A stretch of 64,000 nucleotides of DNA from Lysobacterales bacterium (GTDB taxonomy: Bacteria > Pseudomonadota > Gammaproteobacteria > Xanthomonadales > Marinicellaceae). The DNA is taken from NCBI GenBank assembly GCA_026988115.1, contig JALSLV010000108.1:1-64000 (forward strand). The letters are read 5' to 3'. The position numbers and the translations under genes were made by a program. Below are positions 27,559 to 36,606 of the stretch, one piece after another. The notes beneath the pieces are model-generated. The model saw only the letters and a list, made by a program, of their open reading frames with translations, was not told the origin of the DNA and did not search any database. Every line of letters starts with the position of its first letter. Position 1 is the stretch's first letter.

Positions 27559-28713
27559 ATGAACAGACCAAATATTGCCAACATTGTTTTAAGTAACCTT
27601 GATACGCTAACCGAGAACACTCTGGCCTATTTTATTAACTCAAACCTGTGCCAAAATGCAAAACTGGCGCTTTCCCAAAACAATATTCACATTTATATTT
27701 TAGATTTAGATAGAAAATACGATGAATACCTTATACAAAATGTCGAATTGCACCAACAACACATAATTGGCATTCATTTAGATTCTGAGCAAAATCCACT
27801 CAGTAACCGCATGACTCTTGTCAAAAAGCCACTGAATGTTTCCGAATTAACAAAGGCAATTGATAAGGTGCACCAAGAATTATTTAAACCTCCAGTTTTA
27901 CCAACGCCTAACAAAGAAACCAAGACAAAGCATTCAGCAAAAATAAAACATAAAGACCAAACTCACCGAAATCTTTACAATGCGATAGATGAAGAAAAAA
28001 ATGAAGACGATATCCACCTAAGGTATAAGGCACAAAGATATGTCGGCAATAACGAGGATGTCGACCCACAGACGGATGATTTACAAAAAATCTATATTAA
28101 TGCAGAAAATTACTTTTTTAGCTCTTTGCTTGAAGCGTTGTCAGCAGGACAATCTAACAGAAGTACTGTTGGCATTAAAACCAGCCTCGGAACTATGATT
28201 TATCATTACAAAGAAAATTTAATCAGCCATGACATTGAAAAAAACAAACTTAAACTATTACAAACAACGCCATTAATTAATCAGGCATCTAAATTTTCTT
28301 TAAATTCTTCACCGCCTTTTAAAGAGCACGTCATGGATGCCATAAGTTTTGCATGGGACACAGTGATTCAAACCAGCAAAGGGAGGTTGCCAGAAAATAC
28401 CAACTTAATTAAACCTGTCATTCTTTTAACTTGGCCTAATTTTACTAAACTTCGCATTTTTAGGCACGCCATTCCAATTACAGCCCTTTGGTCAAGACAA
28501 AGAATTTCCTTAGTAGAAACAGCCAAACTACTCGTTGTTCCACAGCGCTATGTATTTTCTCTATACGGTGCAATGAATGCTTTGGGTTATGCAAAGATAG
28601 GTAAATTTGAAGATGAAGTCACTCAGAAAAGCAAAGTAATTAAGCCATTATCACAACAGAACAACTCAAACTTTTTTTCAAAAATTATGAGTCATCTCTT
28701 TAAACGCAAATAA
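27559..28713 (+). CDS. Pseudo-receiver protein B, paralogue of the 25083 gene
   Basis: 384 residues, collinear with protein A: receiver-like N-terminus (LSNLDTLTENTLAYFI, IYILDLDRKYDEYL, LVKKPLNVSELTKAI), a charged linker (about 112-158), and a C-terminal domain with YKAQRYVGNNEDVDP, WPNFTKLRIFRH and VPQRYVFSLYGAMNALGYAKI, ending FSKIMSHLFKRK. The shared C-terminal F-S-K-I-x-S-H-x-F peptide suggests a docking or membrane-contact element. An 82-bp gap separates it from the preceding gene. Unlike A, its linker is acidic then basic, implying divergent partners. Function unknown. Confidence 0.7.
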   Translation: MNRPNIANIVLSNLDTLTENTLAYFINSNLCQNAKLALSQNNIHIYILDLDRKYDEYLIQNVELHQQHIIGIHLDSEQNPLSNRMTLVKKPLNVSELTKAIDKVHQELFKPPVLPTPNKETKTKHSAKIKHKDQTHRNLYNAIDEEKNEDDIHLRYKAQRYVGNNEDVDPQTDDLQKIYINAENYFFSSLLEALSAGQSNRSTVGIKTSLGTMIYHYKENLISHDIEKNKLKLLQTTPLINQASKFSLNSSPPFKEHVMDAISFAWDTVIQTSKGRLPENTNLIKPVILLTWPNFTKLRIFRHAIPITALWSRQRISLVETAKLLVVPQRYVFSLYGAMNALGYAKIGKFEDEVTQKSKVIKPLSQQNNSNFFSKIMSHLFKRK

Positions 28714-28723
28714 CGGTCTGTTT

Positions 28724-29467
28724 TTATTCAAGTAAGTCCGAACCCAGTGAAAGCAGTTCTTTAAAACTCAAAACCTCATCTTTAGTCACTGGTATAAATT
28801 TTTCTACATTGATGCTGTCTAAAACAAATCGACCTTTTTCATCGTCATGGGCTTCTGTTAATATTTGGGTAAGTCTTGGGGCTTTATCTAAATGTTTGCT
28901 CTTGACAAAAACCGAATGAAATATGCTTTTTTCACTGGTTTCACCAATTTTTGTAATCATACTTTGGCTCAGTTTATTCAATCCATCATAAAAATCTTTA
29001 TAAACAAACCCATAAGGTTTTTCACCCTGACTAACCGCTTTAACAACCGCCATCCAATTGGCTTTGGAGTATATCTTGCTCGGTTTTATGTCTTTTTCAA
29101 GCAAGCCTTTGATTCCCACTCTCGTAACCATCATGCCATTACAACTAATGCATTCACTACCATTTAGCACCTCAAGCGAACTTGAGTCGACATCATTATT
29201 GGCGATAAAAACTATTTCATCGTATAAATTTGTTGAATGAGCCAATGGCACAAAGTCGTGGTTTTCAATCAAATCCAAAGAATCTTGAGGATTGGCGTAT
29301 GCCATATCAGCAGTGGGCATTTTTTCGTGAAACTCAATAAAATCCAAACATTTATAATAAGTTGTACTGGTTTTGCAGTACTTTGTTAAATACAAAGCAA
29401 ACTCAAACCATTTCAACGGATCTCCTGCTGTGTCATGAGGGCAAACCATCAAATTCATACTGGACAT
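28724..29467 (-). CDS. Substrate-binding-protein-like (PhnD-type) protein lacking a signal peptide
   Basis: 247 residues. The middle resembles periplasmic phosphonate/phosphate-type binding proteins: ADMAYANPQDSLDLIENHDFVPLAHS, then EIVFIANND, then a helix and PYGFVYKDFYDGL. The N-terminus (MSSMNLMVCPHDTAGDPLKW) is not a signal peptide, and there is no lipobox or membrane segment, so the protein should stay in the cytoplasm. No ABC transporter genes are near. It lies 28 bases downstream of the roadblock gene, suggesting it senses a small ligand for the GTPase system (inference). The TTTTCTCC upstream on the plus strand is its GGAGAAAA ribosome site. Confidence 0.65.
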   Translation of the reverse strand: MSSMNLMVCPHDTAGDPLKWFEFALYLTKYCKTSTTYYKCLDFIEFHEKMPTADMAYANPQDSLDLIENHDFVPLAHSTNLYDEIVFIANNDVDSSSLEVLNGSECISCNGMMVTRVGIKGLLEKDIKPSKIYSKANWMAVVKAVSQGEKPYGFVYKDFYDGLNKLSQSMITKIGETSEKSIFHSVFVKSKHLDKAPRLTQILTEAHDDEKGRFVLDSINVEKFIPVTKDEVLSFKELLSLGSDLLE

Positions 29468-29495
29468 AATTTTCTCCTATCGTAAGGGGTTTTGC

Positions 29496-29858
29496 TTAAA
29501 TTAACTCGGATGTCTTTTTCGCTGCACGTTTAACATCTAAAAAGATTAAACCTAATTTTGCATTGGCTTTTGCCATGACTGTTAAAACAGCATCTTCTCC
29601 TGCTTTGACCATTAAGACATAACCATTATCGCCTTTGATAAGAACTTGATCCAACCCCCCTCGCTCTAACTCTTGAGCTGTTCTATCGCCTAGTGACAGC
29701 ATGGCTGCACTCATTGCACCCATTCTGTCTTCATCAATACTTGATGGCAACTGCGATGCCATTATCAATCCATCTGTAGAAATAATCGCCGAAGCCTCTA
29801 CATCTGCTGATGAACTATTGAGCTCATTTAGTATGTTGTTCAACATATCAATTCTCAT
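29496..29858 (-). CDS. Roadblock/LC7 domain protein (MglB-like)
   Basis: 120 residues, a single roadblock domain: a first helix MLNNILNELNSSSADV, strand ASAIISTDGLIMASQLP, central helix DRMGAMSAAMLSLGDRTAQEL, and strands QVLIKGDNGYVLMVKAG and AVLTVMAKANAKLGLIFLDV. Such proteins dimerise and act as activators of, or scaffolds for, Ras-like GTPases (MglB for MglA; CvnB in conservons). TAGGAG lies 7 bases before the ATG. It heads a two-gene operon convergent with the GTPase operon. Confidence 0.92.
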   Translation of the reverse strand: MRIDMLNNILNELNSSSADVEASAIISTDGLIMASQLPSSIDEDRMGAMSAAMLSLGDRTAQELERGGLDQVLIKGDNGYVLMVKAGEDAVLTVMAKANAKLGLIFLDVKRAAKKTSELI

Positions 29859-29993
29859 TTCCTATCTCCTAAGTCTGTTTGTGTTTTGTGAATTTTAGAA
29901 ATTACTTACCGTTGCTTTGCAATATAGCATATTTTATGAAATATTTGTGCTTTTTAAACCATTTCACTTAACTTGAGGTATCGGGGTTTGGGT

Positions 29994-31427
29994 TTACTCA
30001 AACCCATTTGTAAAAACAAAATCAAGTCTTGCTTGATTAACCGCTGCCAGTGCATCTAAGCGCCCCCAACCAAAGGTGTTGTTCGGTATTTGGCTTCCTG
30101 GTGTTCCATTGCAATCTTGAGTCGATGTTTTTGCTACACTTGAATCCATGATAATTTGTTTTATCAATGCAGGTTGCCCTGCTAAACTTGGATCTGCTGA
30201 AATCAATAACGCAGCAACGCCTGCCACATGAGGCGATGCCATGCTGGTTCCACTCATGTTACCATAACCTCCGCTTTTCAAACTGGATCGAATCGAACTG
30301 CCAGGAGCGGAAACATCTGGTTTTATGCGATTACTGCCATCAACGGTGACTGCACCACGGGAACTAAAACTAGAAATGGTATCTGAAGATGTGGTTGAGC
30401 CAACGGTAAAAGTTTTATCGTAAATTGCAATTGGATCTCTGACTGTTCCACAACCAGAACCACTATTGCCTGCAGCGGCGACCACTATAATACCCGCATC
30501 AACGACATTATTGATGATAGATTCTAATCCATTAGGCTGGGTGCAACCTTCACCAAAAGTACAACCCCATGAATTATTAATGATATGGGGTGCTTTAGTG
30601 ACATCAGGATTTAACCCATTTAAATCAGTGGGTTCAAGAAAGAACTGAAAACATTCGGTATAAGTTTGTGGAGTTCCATTACCTTGATCCATATTTCGGC
30701 AACCAATCCACTTTGCATCTGGTGCTATTCCGACTTGATTACCAGCTCCATCATCTCCGACCATTGTTCCCATGGTATGAGTGCCATGACCGTGATCATC
30801 AAATGGAGCATTGAAGACATGTATGGCATCATGCCAACGGTAGTTATGATTAACACTAACACCATCCCAGCCAGCATATTTTTCTTTTAAAGCAACATGA
30901 TCCCATTTATAACCCGTATCTTGACCTGCAATGATAACATTTTGACCTTTAAAACCTAAAGCCCAAACAGCAGGAGCATTGATCATATTAGAACCCCAAC
31001 CAACGGCAGAAATTGATTTTTGAACGGGTGAATCATTATCAATAATTGCCAATTTTTGTGGAGTATTGGCAAAAGCTTTCTTGACTTGGGTGTTTTGAAC
31101 TATTATTTTTGCATTCTGACTACTGGCTTTCACCCAGACTGAATTATTAATCCAATAGAATTGGTAGTCCTGAGCATAATTTTTCAACTCTGATTCAATT
31201 TGAGTTTGACTGGATTTTGCATTATTTTTTAATTGAGCAATAACAAATTTTAATCGCTCAATTCTATTTTTATTCGCTAATGTTTTAATTGCTTTTGTGT
31301 TATCTAACAACAAATACATCTCAACGGATTCTTTACTTCTTAAATCGGACTGAAGTTGAGTTGAGATTTTATTGTCTGCAGCAACAACAATTGGTAATAA
31401 CAATAGGGTAAAAAATATTTTATTCAT
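29994..31427 (-). CDS. Secreted subtilisin-like (S8) serine protease with NGFE tail
   Basis: 477 residues with a signal peptide (to about residue 17) and an inhibitor-like propeptide (about 20-125). The catalytic domain has Asp170 (GQDTGYKWDH), His214 (HGHGTHTMG), oxyanion Asn321 (AAGNSG) and Ser395 (GTSMASPHVAG). Cys pairs around WGCTFGEGC and GSGCGT suggest disulphides. The last residues, VFTNGFE, match the short C-terminal motif of the propeller protein at 5578, so both may use the same export or processing route (inference). Probably extracellular. Confidence 0.93.
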   Translation of the reverse strand: MNKIFFTLLLLPIVVAADNKISTQLQSDLRSKESVEMYLLLDNTKAIKTLANKNRIERLKFVIAQLKNNAKSSQTQIESELKNYAQDYQFYWINNSVWVKASSQNAKIIVQNTQVKKAFANTPQKLAIIDNDSPVQKSISAVGWGSNMINAPAVWALGFKGQNVIIAGQDTGYKWDHVALKEKYAGWDGVSVNHNYRWHDAIHVFNAPFDDHGHGTHTMGTMVGDDGAGNQVGIAPDAKWIGCRNMDQGNGTPQTYTECFQFFLEPTDLNGLNPDVTKAPHIINNSWGCTFGEGCTQPNGLESIINNVVDAGIIVVAAAGNSGSGCGTVRDPIAIYDKTFTVGSTTSSDTISSFSSRGAVTVDGSNRIKPDVSAPGSSIRSSLKSGGYGNMSGTSMASPHVAGVAALLISADPSLAGQPALIKQIIMDSSVAKTSTQDCNGTPGSQIPNNTFGWGRLDALAAVNQARLDFVFTNGFE

Positions 31428-31448
31428 ATTTCCATTATAAACACAAAC

Positions 31449-32474
31449 CTATCCATTTTCCAATAACTGACGTAAATCTATGATGCCTGCATTCGCTCTT
31501 GAGATATAAGATGCCATAACTAAGGAGTGATTAGCAAAAAAACCAAAACCAGAGCCATTTAAAATCATCGGTGTCCAAATGGATTCCTGAGTGGACTCCA
31601 ATTCTCGAATAATTTGACGCAAACTAATTAAAGCATTTTTCTTTTCTAAAACACCTTTAAAGTCCACTTCCATTGCCCGCAAGAAGTGTATTAATGCCCA
31701 TGTGGAACCGCGTGCTTCATAGAAATTATCATCAATTTTGAACCAATTGGTCTTTACTTTAAGTTCGCTTGGCTTATAGGTGGATTGTGTTGCTGCGGTA
31801 TCGCCACTCAAATCGGTATTAAGGCGTTCTTTAGCCACGCTAGCACTTAGTTTTTGCGAAAGACCGCCCAAACGACGCTCAACCAAAGTCAAATAAGTCA
31901 CTAAATTATCGGCACGGGCATAAAATTGTGCATCGGCATCATTATCATCGCTTAAACGCGTTAAATAGCGGTGTAAATATTTTATTGCTTCGGAATATTG
32001 ATCTTCCGTTCTGGGCATAATCCACGAATTATTATCGTAATGAAATCTGGGATCAGCAATTTTCAAATCATCGTCTTCTAAGGATTGCGATTGAGAGCGA
32101 CTAAAGTCGTTGCGCAGTGTACGTGCTAAATCACGAATTTGCACCAAAACACCATATTCCCAATTTGGAATATTATCCATAATCACAGAAGGTGGCATTT
32201 TGTCGTTAGTTAGGTAGCCACCTGGTTTGTGCAATAAAACATCAGCCACCTCCAATAAAGTTGCCGTTGTGGTAAATCCTGTGACCATACGATGACCATG
32301 TAAATCAGCGCGTTGCTTAGCCATTTTATTAACATCAAACAATGCTGGTTCTCTATCAAAATAAAGCATTAAGGCGATATTGACTAAAACAAATAATATT
32401 AACAACCACTTAGTTAATTTTAATTTATTTGTTTTAGATTGTTGTTTGTTTACAGGGTAACGATTATCTGTCAT
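31449..32474 (-). CDS. DUF2333 family membrane-anchored protein
   Basis: 341 residues. One N-terminal transmembrane helix (about 24-41, WLLILFVLVNIALMLYF) precedes a large periplasmic helical domain with conserved-looking MVTGFTTTATLLEVADVLLHKPGGYLTND and PNWEYGVLVQIRDLARTLRNDFSRSQSQS. This matches the DUF2333 family common in gammaproteobacteria, which has no established function. It is upstream of the protease on the same strand with a 21-base gap. Confidence 0.82.
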   Translation of the reverse strand: MTDNRYPVNKQQSKTNKLKLTKWLLILFVLVNIALMLYFDREPALFDVNKMAKQRADLHGHRMVTGFTTTATLLEVADVLLHKPGGYLTNDKMPPSVIMDNIPNWEYGVLVQIRDLARTLRNDFSRSQSQSLEDDDLKIADPRFHYDNNSWIMPRTEDQYSEAIKYLHRYLTRLSDDNDADAQFYARADNLVTYLTLVERRLGGLSQKLSASVAKERLNTDLSGDTAATQSTYKPSELKVKTNWFKIDDNFYEARGSTWALIHFLRAMEVDFKGVLEKKNALISLRQIIRELESTQESIWTPMILNGSGFGFFANHSLVMASYISRANAGIIDLRQLLENG

Positions 32475-32548
32475 GATTTGATTCTTTTTAAAATAATTTA
32501 ATCATTTTATCAAAGCTTTGCCTTGATTACATGTGCCATAAGTAAAGT

Positions 32549-33850
32549 ATGTATAAAAAAATATTCCGCATCGCCATTCCCATGATACTTTCTGCTATCA
32601 GCATTCCAATGCTTGGGATTGTTGATACCGCTATACTTGGTCACCTCGATTCTCCCAAATACCTCGCGGCTATTAATATTGGTGCAACAATTTTTAATGT
32701 ATTATTTTGGGGCTTTGGATTTTTAAAGATGAGTACCACGGGTTTAATTGCTCAATCATTGGGTGAAAAAAATCAATCTAAAATTAATTTACAACTGACT
32801 CAATCCATACTTATCGCAATCATCATCGCGTTGATTTTATTAATCTTGCAAAAATGGCTTGGCTATTATTCCATCAACTTCGCCTCTTCTCAAGGCATTA
32901 TTGCTGACATGGCACACCAATACTTTTCCATACGAATATTTTCAGCACCTGCCACCCTTCTTATCTATGTGTTTGTCGGGTATTTCTTAGCCATTCAAAA
33001 ATCGAAAGTAGTTTTATGGATAATGCTTGTTAATCAAGTCGGCAATATGGTACTTGACTACTTGTTTGTTATGCGATTCAATTATGGCATTGCTGGAGTG
33101 GCGTATGGTTCGCTAATTTCCGAGTACCTTGCTCTCATGGTTGGCTGTTATTATTTAATAAAGAGCAAATACAGACTTCCTAAATTACAACAACTTAAGG
33201 ATTGGTTATCAAAAACAGACGAAATCAGTCATTTCTTTAGACTTAATCGCGATATATTCATCCGCACCTTATGCTTAATGGCTGTATTTGCACTCATGAC
33301 AAAAGGCAGTGCTCGCCTGGGTGAATTATCATTGGCAGGCAATGCGGTATTATTAAATTTCTTTTACTTAATGTCTTATGGTCTTGATGGATTTGCTCAT
33401 GCGGTAGAATCCTTGTGTGGTGAATATTATGGGGCGCGAGATAAAAACAAATTTAAAGCCATTATTCGCAGTGTTTTTATTATTTCCTTTGCTGTTGCAG
33501 CATTATTCAGTTTACTTTACTTATTTTTCAGTTCCCACCTAATAAATTTACTAACCTCAATTGACTCCGTTCAACTTTATGCCTATAAATATACTATTTG
33601 GTTAGTTCTGATTCCATTAATAGCCATGCCAAGCTTTGTGTACGATGGAGTATTTGTTGCCACAACTAATGCAAAAATTATGCGCAATTCTATGGTGATA
33701 GCAACAATTTTTTGTTATATTCCTCTGTGGTATTTATTAAGAAAATTTGACAACCATGGTTTGTGGATGGCTTTTGTGGGTTTTTTTATTGTGCGTTCAA
33801 CAACAATACATGTTTATTATAGGAAATGGATAAAACAATGGGAAAAATAA
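32549..33850 (+). CDS. MATE family efflux transporter (DinF-like)
   Basis: 433 residues, twelve hydrophobic helices in two similar halves. The N-terminus IAIPMILSAISIPMLGIVDTAILGHL and GFLKMSTTGLIAQSLG are typical of the DinF branch of MATE transporters, which exchange cations for toxic organic compounds or metabolites. The second half has SLAGNAVLLNFFYLMSYGLDGFAHAVESLCGEYYG. It overlaps the patatin gene start. Substrate unknown; inner membrane. Confidence 0.9.
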   Translation: MYKKIFRIAIPMILSAISIPMLGIVDTAILGHLDSPKYLAAINIGATIFNVLFWGFGFLKMSTTGLIAQSLGEKNQSKINLQLTQSILIAIIIALILLILQKWLGYYSINFASSQGIIADMAHQYFSIRIFSAPATLLIYVFVGYFLAIQKSKVVLWIMLVNQVGNMVLDYLFVMRFNYGIAGVAYGSLISEYLALMVGCYYLIKSKYRLPKLQQLKDWLSKTDEISHFFRLNRDIFIRTLCLMAVFALMTKGSARLGELSLAGNAVLLNFFYLMSYGLDGFAHAVESLCGEYYGARDKNKFKAIIRSVFIISFAVAALFSLLYLFFSSHLINLLTSIDSVQLYAYKYTIWLVLIPLIAMPSFVYDGVFVATTNAKIMRNSMVIATIFCYIPLWYLLRKFDNHGLWMAFVGFFIVRSTTIHVYYRKWIKQWEK

Positions 33851-36048
33851 CTGCTTTTTTAATCGCAGTATTAATCTTTGCAACCTTCAATGCTGGTGCT
33901 TATAACAACAACCGCCCAAAAATTGGTCTTGTGTTATCCGGTGGTGGTGCACGAGGGCTTGCACACATTGGGGTTTTGCGTGCATTGGAAGAAAAAAGGA
34001 TTCCCATTGACTATATTGCAGGCACTTCGATAGGCAGTATCGTTGGCGGACTTTATGCGACTGGCATGAGTACGGATGACCTTGAATGGGTGGTTAAATC
34101 CATTGATTGGGATCGCGTTTTTCGCCCAACAACCGATCGTGTTAATCAAAATTACAGTGCCAAACAAGCCGACAAAGACTATTTTGTCGACTTAGAGTTC
34201 GGGTTGTCTAAAACAGGTCCAAGCAGTGGCAAAGGATTTGCAGGTGGACAACAAATCATGCTTGAGCTGCAACGCATTGTAGGCTCCATTAAAACTCAAG
34301 ATTTTGATAAATTCCCCATTCCTTTTCGTGCCGTTGCCACGGATTTAAATGCTGCTGAACCCTACGTCATTGATCACGGCGATTTAGCCATGGCAATGCG
34401 AGCATCAATGGCAATTCCCCTAGTCTTTGGTCCAGTAAAATACCAAGGACGATTTTTAGCCGATGGAGGAATATTAAACAACCTTCCTGTTGATGTCGCT
34501 AAACAAATGGGAGCTGACATTATCATTGCTGTCAATATTTCATCGCCACTCAATAAAATTGATGAAAATTCCTCGGTAATTTCTGTTTCTTATCAAAGTG
34601 TTGATGTCGCCTTGGTACAAAACACCATCCAATCTTTAGGATTGGCCGATATTGTGATTGCTCCCATATTAAAAGATTTAGGTGCTGGCGACTTTGATAA
34701 ATATCCCGAGTTTATTGAAGCAGGAATAAAAAGTGTTAAGGCCAAATCATTAATTCTGGATCATTTAAGCTTAAATGAAAATGACTATTTAACCAGTTTG
34801 GATAGTCGTAGAATACTTGTTCAAGACATTCCAAAGAAAATTGAATTTGTTCACTTTACTGGTAACAAACGAACTTCAGTTGAACGACTGAGGCATAAAT
34901 CAAAAATACTGCTTAACAAACCTTTCGTTGTGGCAGAAATTCAAGATTTAGCCGACGATCTTGCCGTTGACAACGATATTTTGACCGTGACTTACAAAGT
35001 GGTAACCAATGACCATAATCAACAAGGTATAGAATTTAATATAGAGGAAAAAAACTGGGGACCTGATTACTTGAAATTTGGTTTAAAAGTTGCAGATGAT
35101 TTTGATTCCAATACACGCATTTCATTACTGGCCAGACATCACCGCTACAACATCAACCGCAAAGGGGGCGAATGGATAAATGATTTTAGTGTGGGCAGTG
35201 TGTTGCAGTGGAAATCAGAACTCAATCAACCGATGGATTTTGCCGATAAATATTTTTTAAGTGCAAATATCCTAATGTCAAAGGACAGCCGCCGCTTTTA
35301 TGGAAATATATTCAATCCTTCATTGGTTGGGCAAAATATTGCAGAAGAATTTGATATTAAACCAACTGGCGAATATGACATTAAAGATTTCGCCTTTGGC
35401 ATTGATGCAGGCGTCAACCTAACTGTCAATAGTGAACTAAGGGCAGGTATTTGGTTTATGGATCAAAACATAGTTCCCGTCATTAATCGCTCGGAATTCG
35501 AAACAGCAATCGATCGCTCAACTGGCATCAAAATTCGTTATGGCTTGGACACCCTGAACAAACCAATTTATGCACGTTCTGGCATAGATTTAACAACAGA
35601 AATCGGTCTGTTTGATAATGTTCAGTGGTTTAATTTCGATATCTTTCAGCGGTTTCCCATTTCAGAAAACACTGCATTCCATCTTGGTTTCCAAGGTGAC
35701 TTTGTTAATAATGCAGAAGACGGAGAAGTTTTATTTGCTTACGGCGGCTTAGATAATTTTGCGGGTTACCCGCAGCACTCTCTGCTTGGACTTAATGCCA
35801 TTGTCATGGAATTTGGTGCATTTACTGATTTGGAACAGATAAATTTGCCAATATTTGGTTCGCCCAAATTAATTGTGAAAGGTCACTACGGAAATGTTTG
35901 GCAGCATCATATTAAATTTGAAGACATGCTCTACGGTTATTCTGCAGGCATTTCACTCGATGTTGTCAACACCGTTTTATTTTTAGGAACTGGCTATTCA
36001 AATAATGGAGATTTTAGATTTTATTTACGGCTTGGTACAGGCTTTTAA
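33838..36048 (+). CDS. Patatin-like phospholipase with POTRA-like and outer-membrane barrel domains (PlpD/type Vd-like)
   Basis: About 736 residues from ATG 33838, which gives a clean signal peptide (MGKITAFLIAVLIFATFNAGA); the ATG at 33826 is too close to its AGGA. The patatin domain has the oxyanion loop LSGGGARGLAHIGVL, the nucleophile in GTSIGS (Ser68 of the longer form) and the dyad Asp in LADGGILNNLPV. Next comes a short POTRA-like part (FVHFTGNKRTSVERLRHKS, about 345-395), then a C-terminal beta-barrel ending in an aromatic residue (FRFYLRLGTGF). This is the layout of PlpD-type secreted phospholipases and of cell-associated relatives. It overlaps the MATE gene by 13 bases. Confidence 0.88.
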   Translation: MGKITAFLIAVLIFATFNAGAYNNNRPKIGLVLSGGGARGLAHIGVLRALEEKRIPIDYIAGTSIGSIVGGLYATGMSTDDLEWVVKSIDWDRVFRPTTDRVNQNYSAKQADKDYFVDLEFGLSKTGPSSGKGFAGGQQIMLELQRIVGSIKTQDFDKFPIPFRAVATDLNAAEPYVIDHGDLAMAMRASMAIPLVFGPVKYQGRFLADGGILNNLPVDVAKQMGADIIIAVNISSPLNKIDENSSVISVSYQSVDVALVQNTIQSLGLADIVIAPILKDLGAGDFDKYPEFIEAGIKSVKAKSLILDHLSLNENDYLTSLDSRRILVQDIPKKIEFVHFTGNKRTSVERLRHKSKILLNKPFVVAEIQDLADDLAVDNDILTVTYKVVTNDHNQQGIEFNIEEKNWGPDYLKFGLKVADDFDSNTRISLLARHHRYNINRKGGEWINDFSVGSVLQWKSELNQPMDFADKYFLSANILMSKDSRRFYGNIFNPSLVGQNIAEEFDIKPTGEYDIKDFAFGIDAGVNLTVNSELRAGIWFMDQNIVPVINRSEFETAIDRSTGIKIRYGLDTLNKPIYARSGIDLTTEIGLFDNVQWFNFDIFQRFPISENTAFHLGFQGDFVNNAEDGEVLFAYGGLDNFAGYPQHSLLGLNAIVMEFGAFTDLEQINLPIFGSPKLIVKGHYGNVWQHHIKFEDMLYGYSAGISLDVVNTVLFLGTGYSNNGDFRFYLRLGTGF

Positions 36049-36053
36049 AATCC

Positions 36054-36533
36054 ATGCTTAATTTAACTTCTTATCCGCTATCACTTCAGGTGTTAATGCA
36101 TACTGACGGCACAGTGACGGATTTAATTGAACTGCTTGCTCGTGAAAAACTCACTGTTATTAAATTACATGAAAACATATCTAAAGATTCTTCTTTATTG
36201 GTGAGAAAAATTTATCTTCAAGGAGTGAAAAGTAAAATTAATTGGTTATGCGCTGAATCAAAAATCTATTTGCATAACTTAGAAGACAATTTTGTCAACG
36301 ACTTGATTCACCACAGTATCCCGATAGGAACACTATGGACGAAATATAAAATAGAAACCTACAAGAACCTTACAGAAAAAAAGGAAGAGTTATCCATTGA
36401 TAGTGAACAAACAGGATACAAAACAGGCAAAAAACTATTATCCCGCACCTATGAAGTATTCAACAATCAAAAACTCATTATGGAAATTACAGAACGTTTT
36501 CCAGTATCTCATTTTACCAATATAAAACTGTAA
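36054..36533 (+). CDS. Chorismate-lyase-like protein (DUF98/PF01947-like)
   Basis: 159 residues. The pattern MHTDGTVTDLIELL, LLVRKIYLQG, WLCAESKIYLHN, IPIGTLWTKYKIETYKN, LSRTYEVFNNQKLIMEITERFP matches the chorismate pyruvate-lyase superfamily: a charged strand, Glu in AES, Gly-Leu-Trp, Arg in SRTY, Glu in TERFP. Chorismate lyases release 4-hydroxybenzoate, for ubiquinone or other products. It is not the usual UbiC sequence, so the role is uncertain. It begins 5 bases after the patatin gene and is followed by a bidirectional terminator. Confidence 0.7.
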   Translation: MLNLTSYPLSLQVLMHTDGTVTDLIELLAREKLTVIKLHENISKDSSLLVRKIYLQGVKSKINWLCAESKIYLHNLEDNFVNDLIHHSIPIGTLWTKYKIETYKNLTEKKEELSIDSEQTGYKTGKKLLSRTYEVFNNQKLIMEITERFPVSHFTNIKL

Positions 36534-36560
36534 AACACTAACCCAGATATTTTTAGGATA

Positions 36561-36589
36561 AAAAAAACCTGCATAGTGCAGGTTTTTTT
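36561..36589. terminator. Bidirectional intrinsic terminator
   Basis: A perfect 13-bp stem (36561-36573 with 36577-36589), loop TAG, flanked by seven A on one side and seven T on the other. It ends both the upstream plus-strand operon and the convergent ompA-family gene. Confidence 0.92.
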
Positions 36590-36606
36590 ATCTTTAAAAG
36601 AATGAC

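Noticed and set aside
30000-30020. Terminator overlapping the protease stop codon
   Set aside because: GGGTTT-GAGT-AAACCC forms only a six-base stem on the minus strand without a following T tract.
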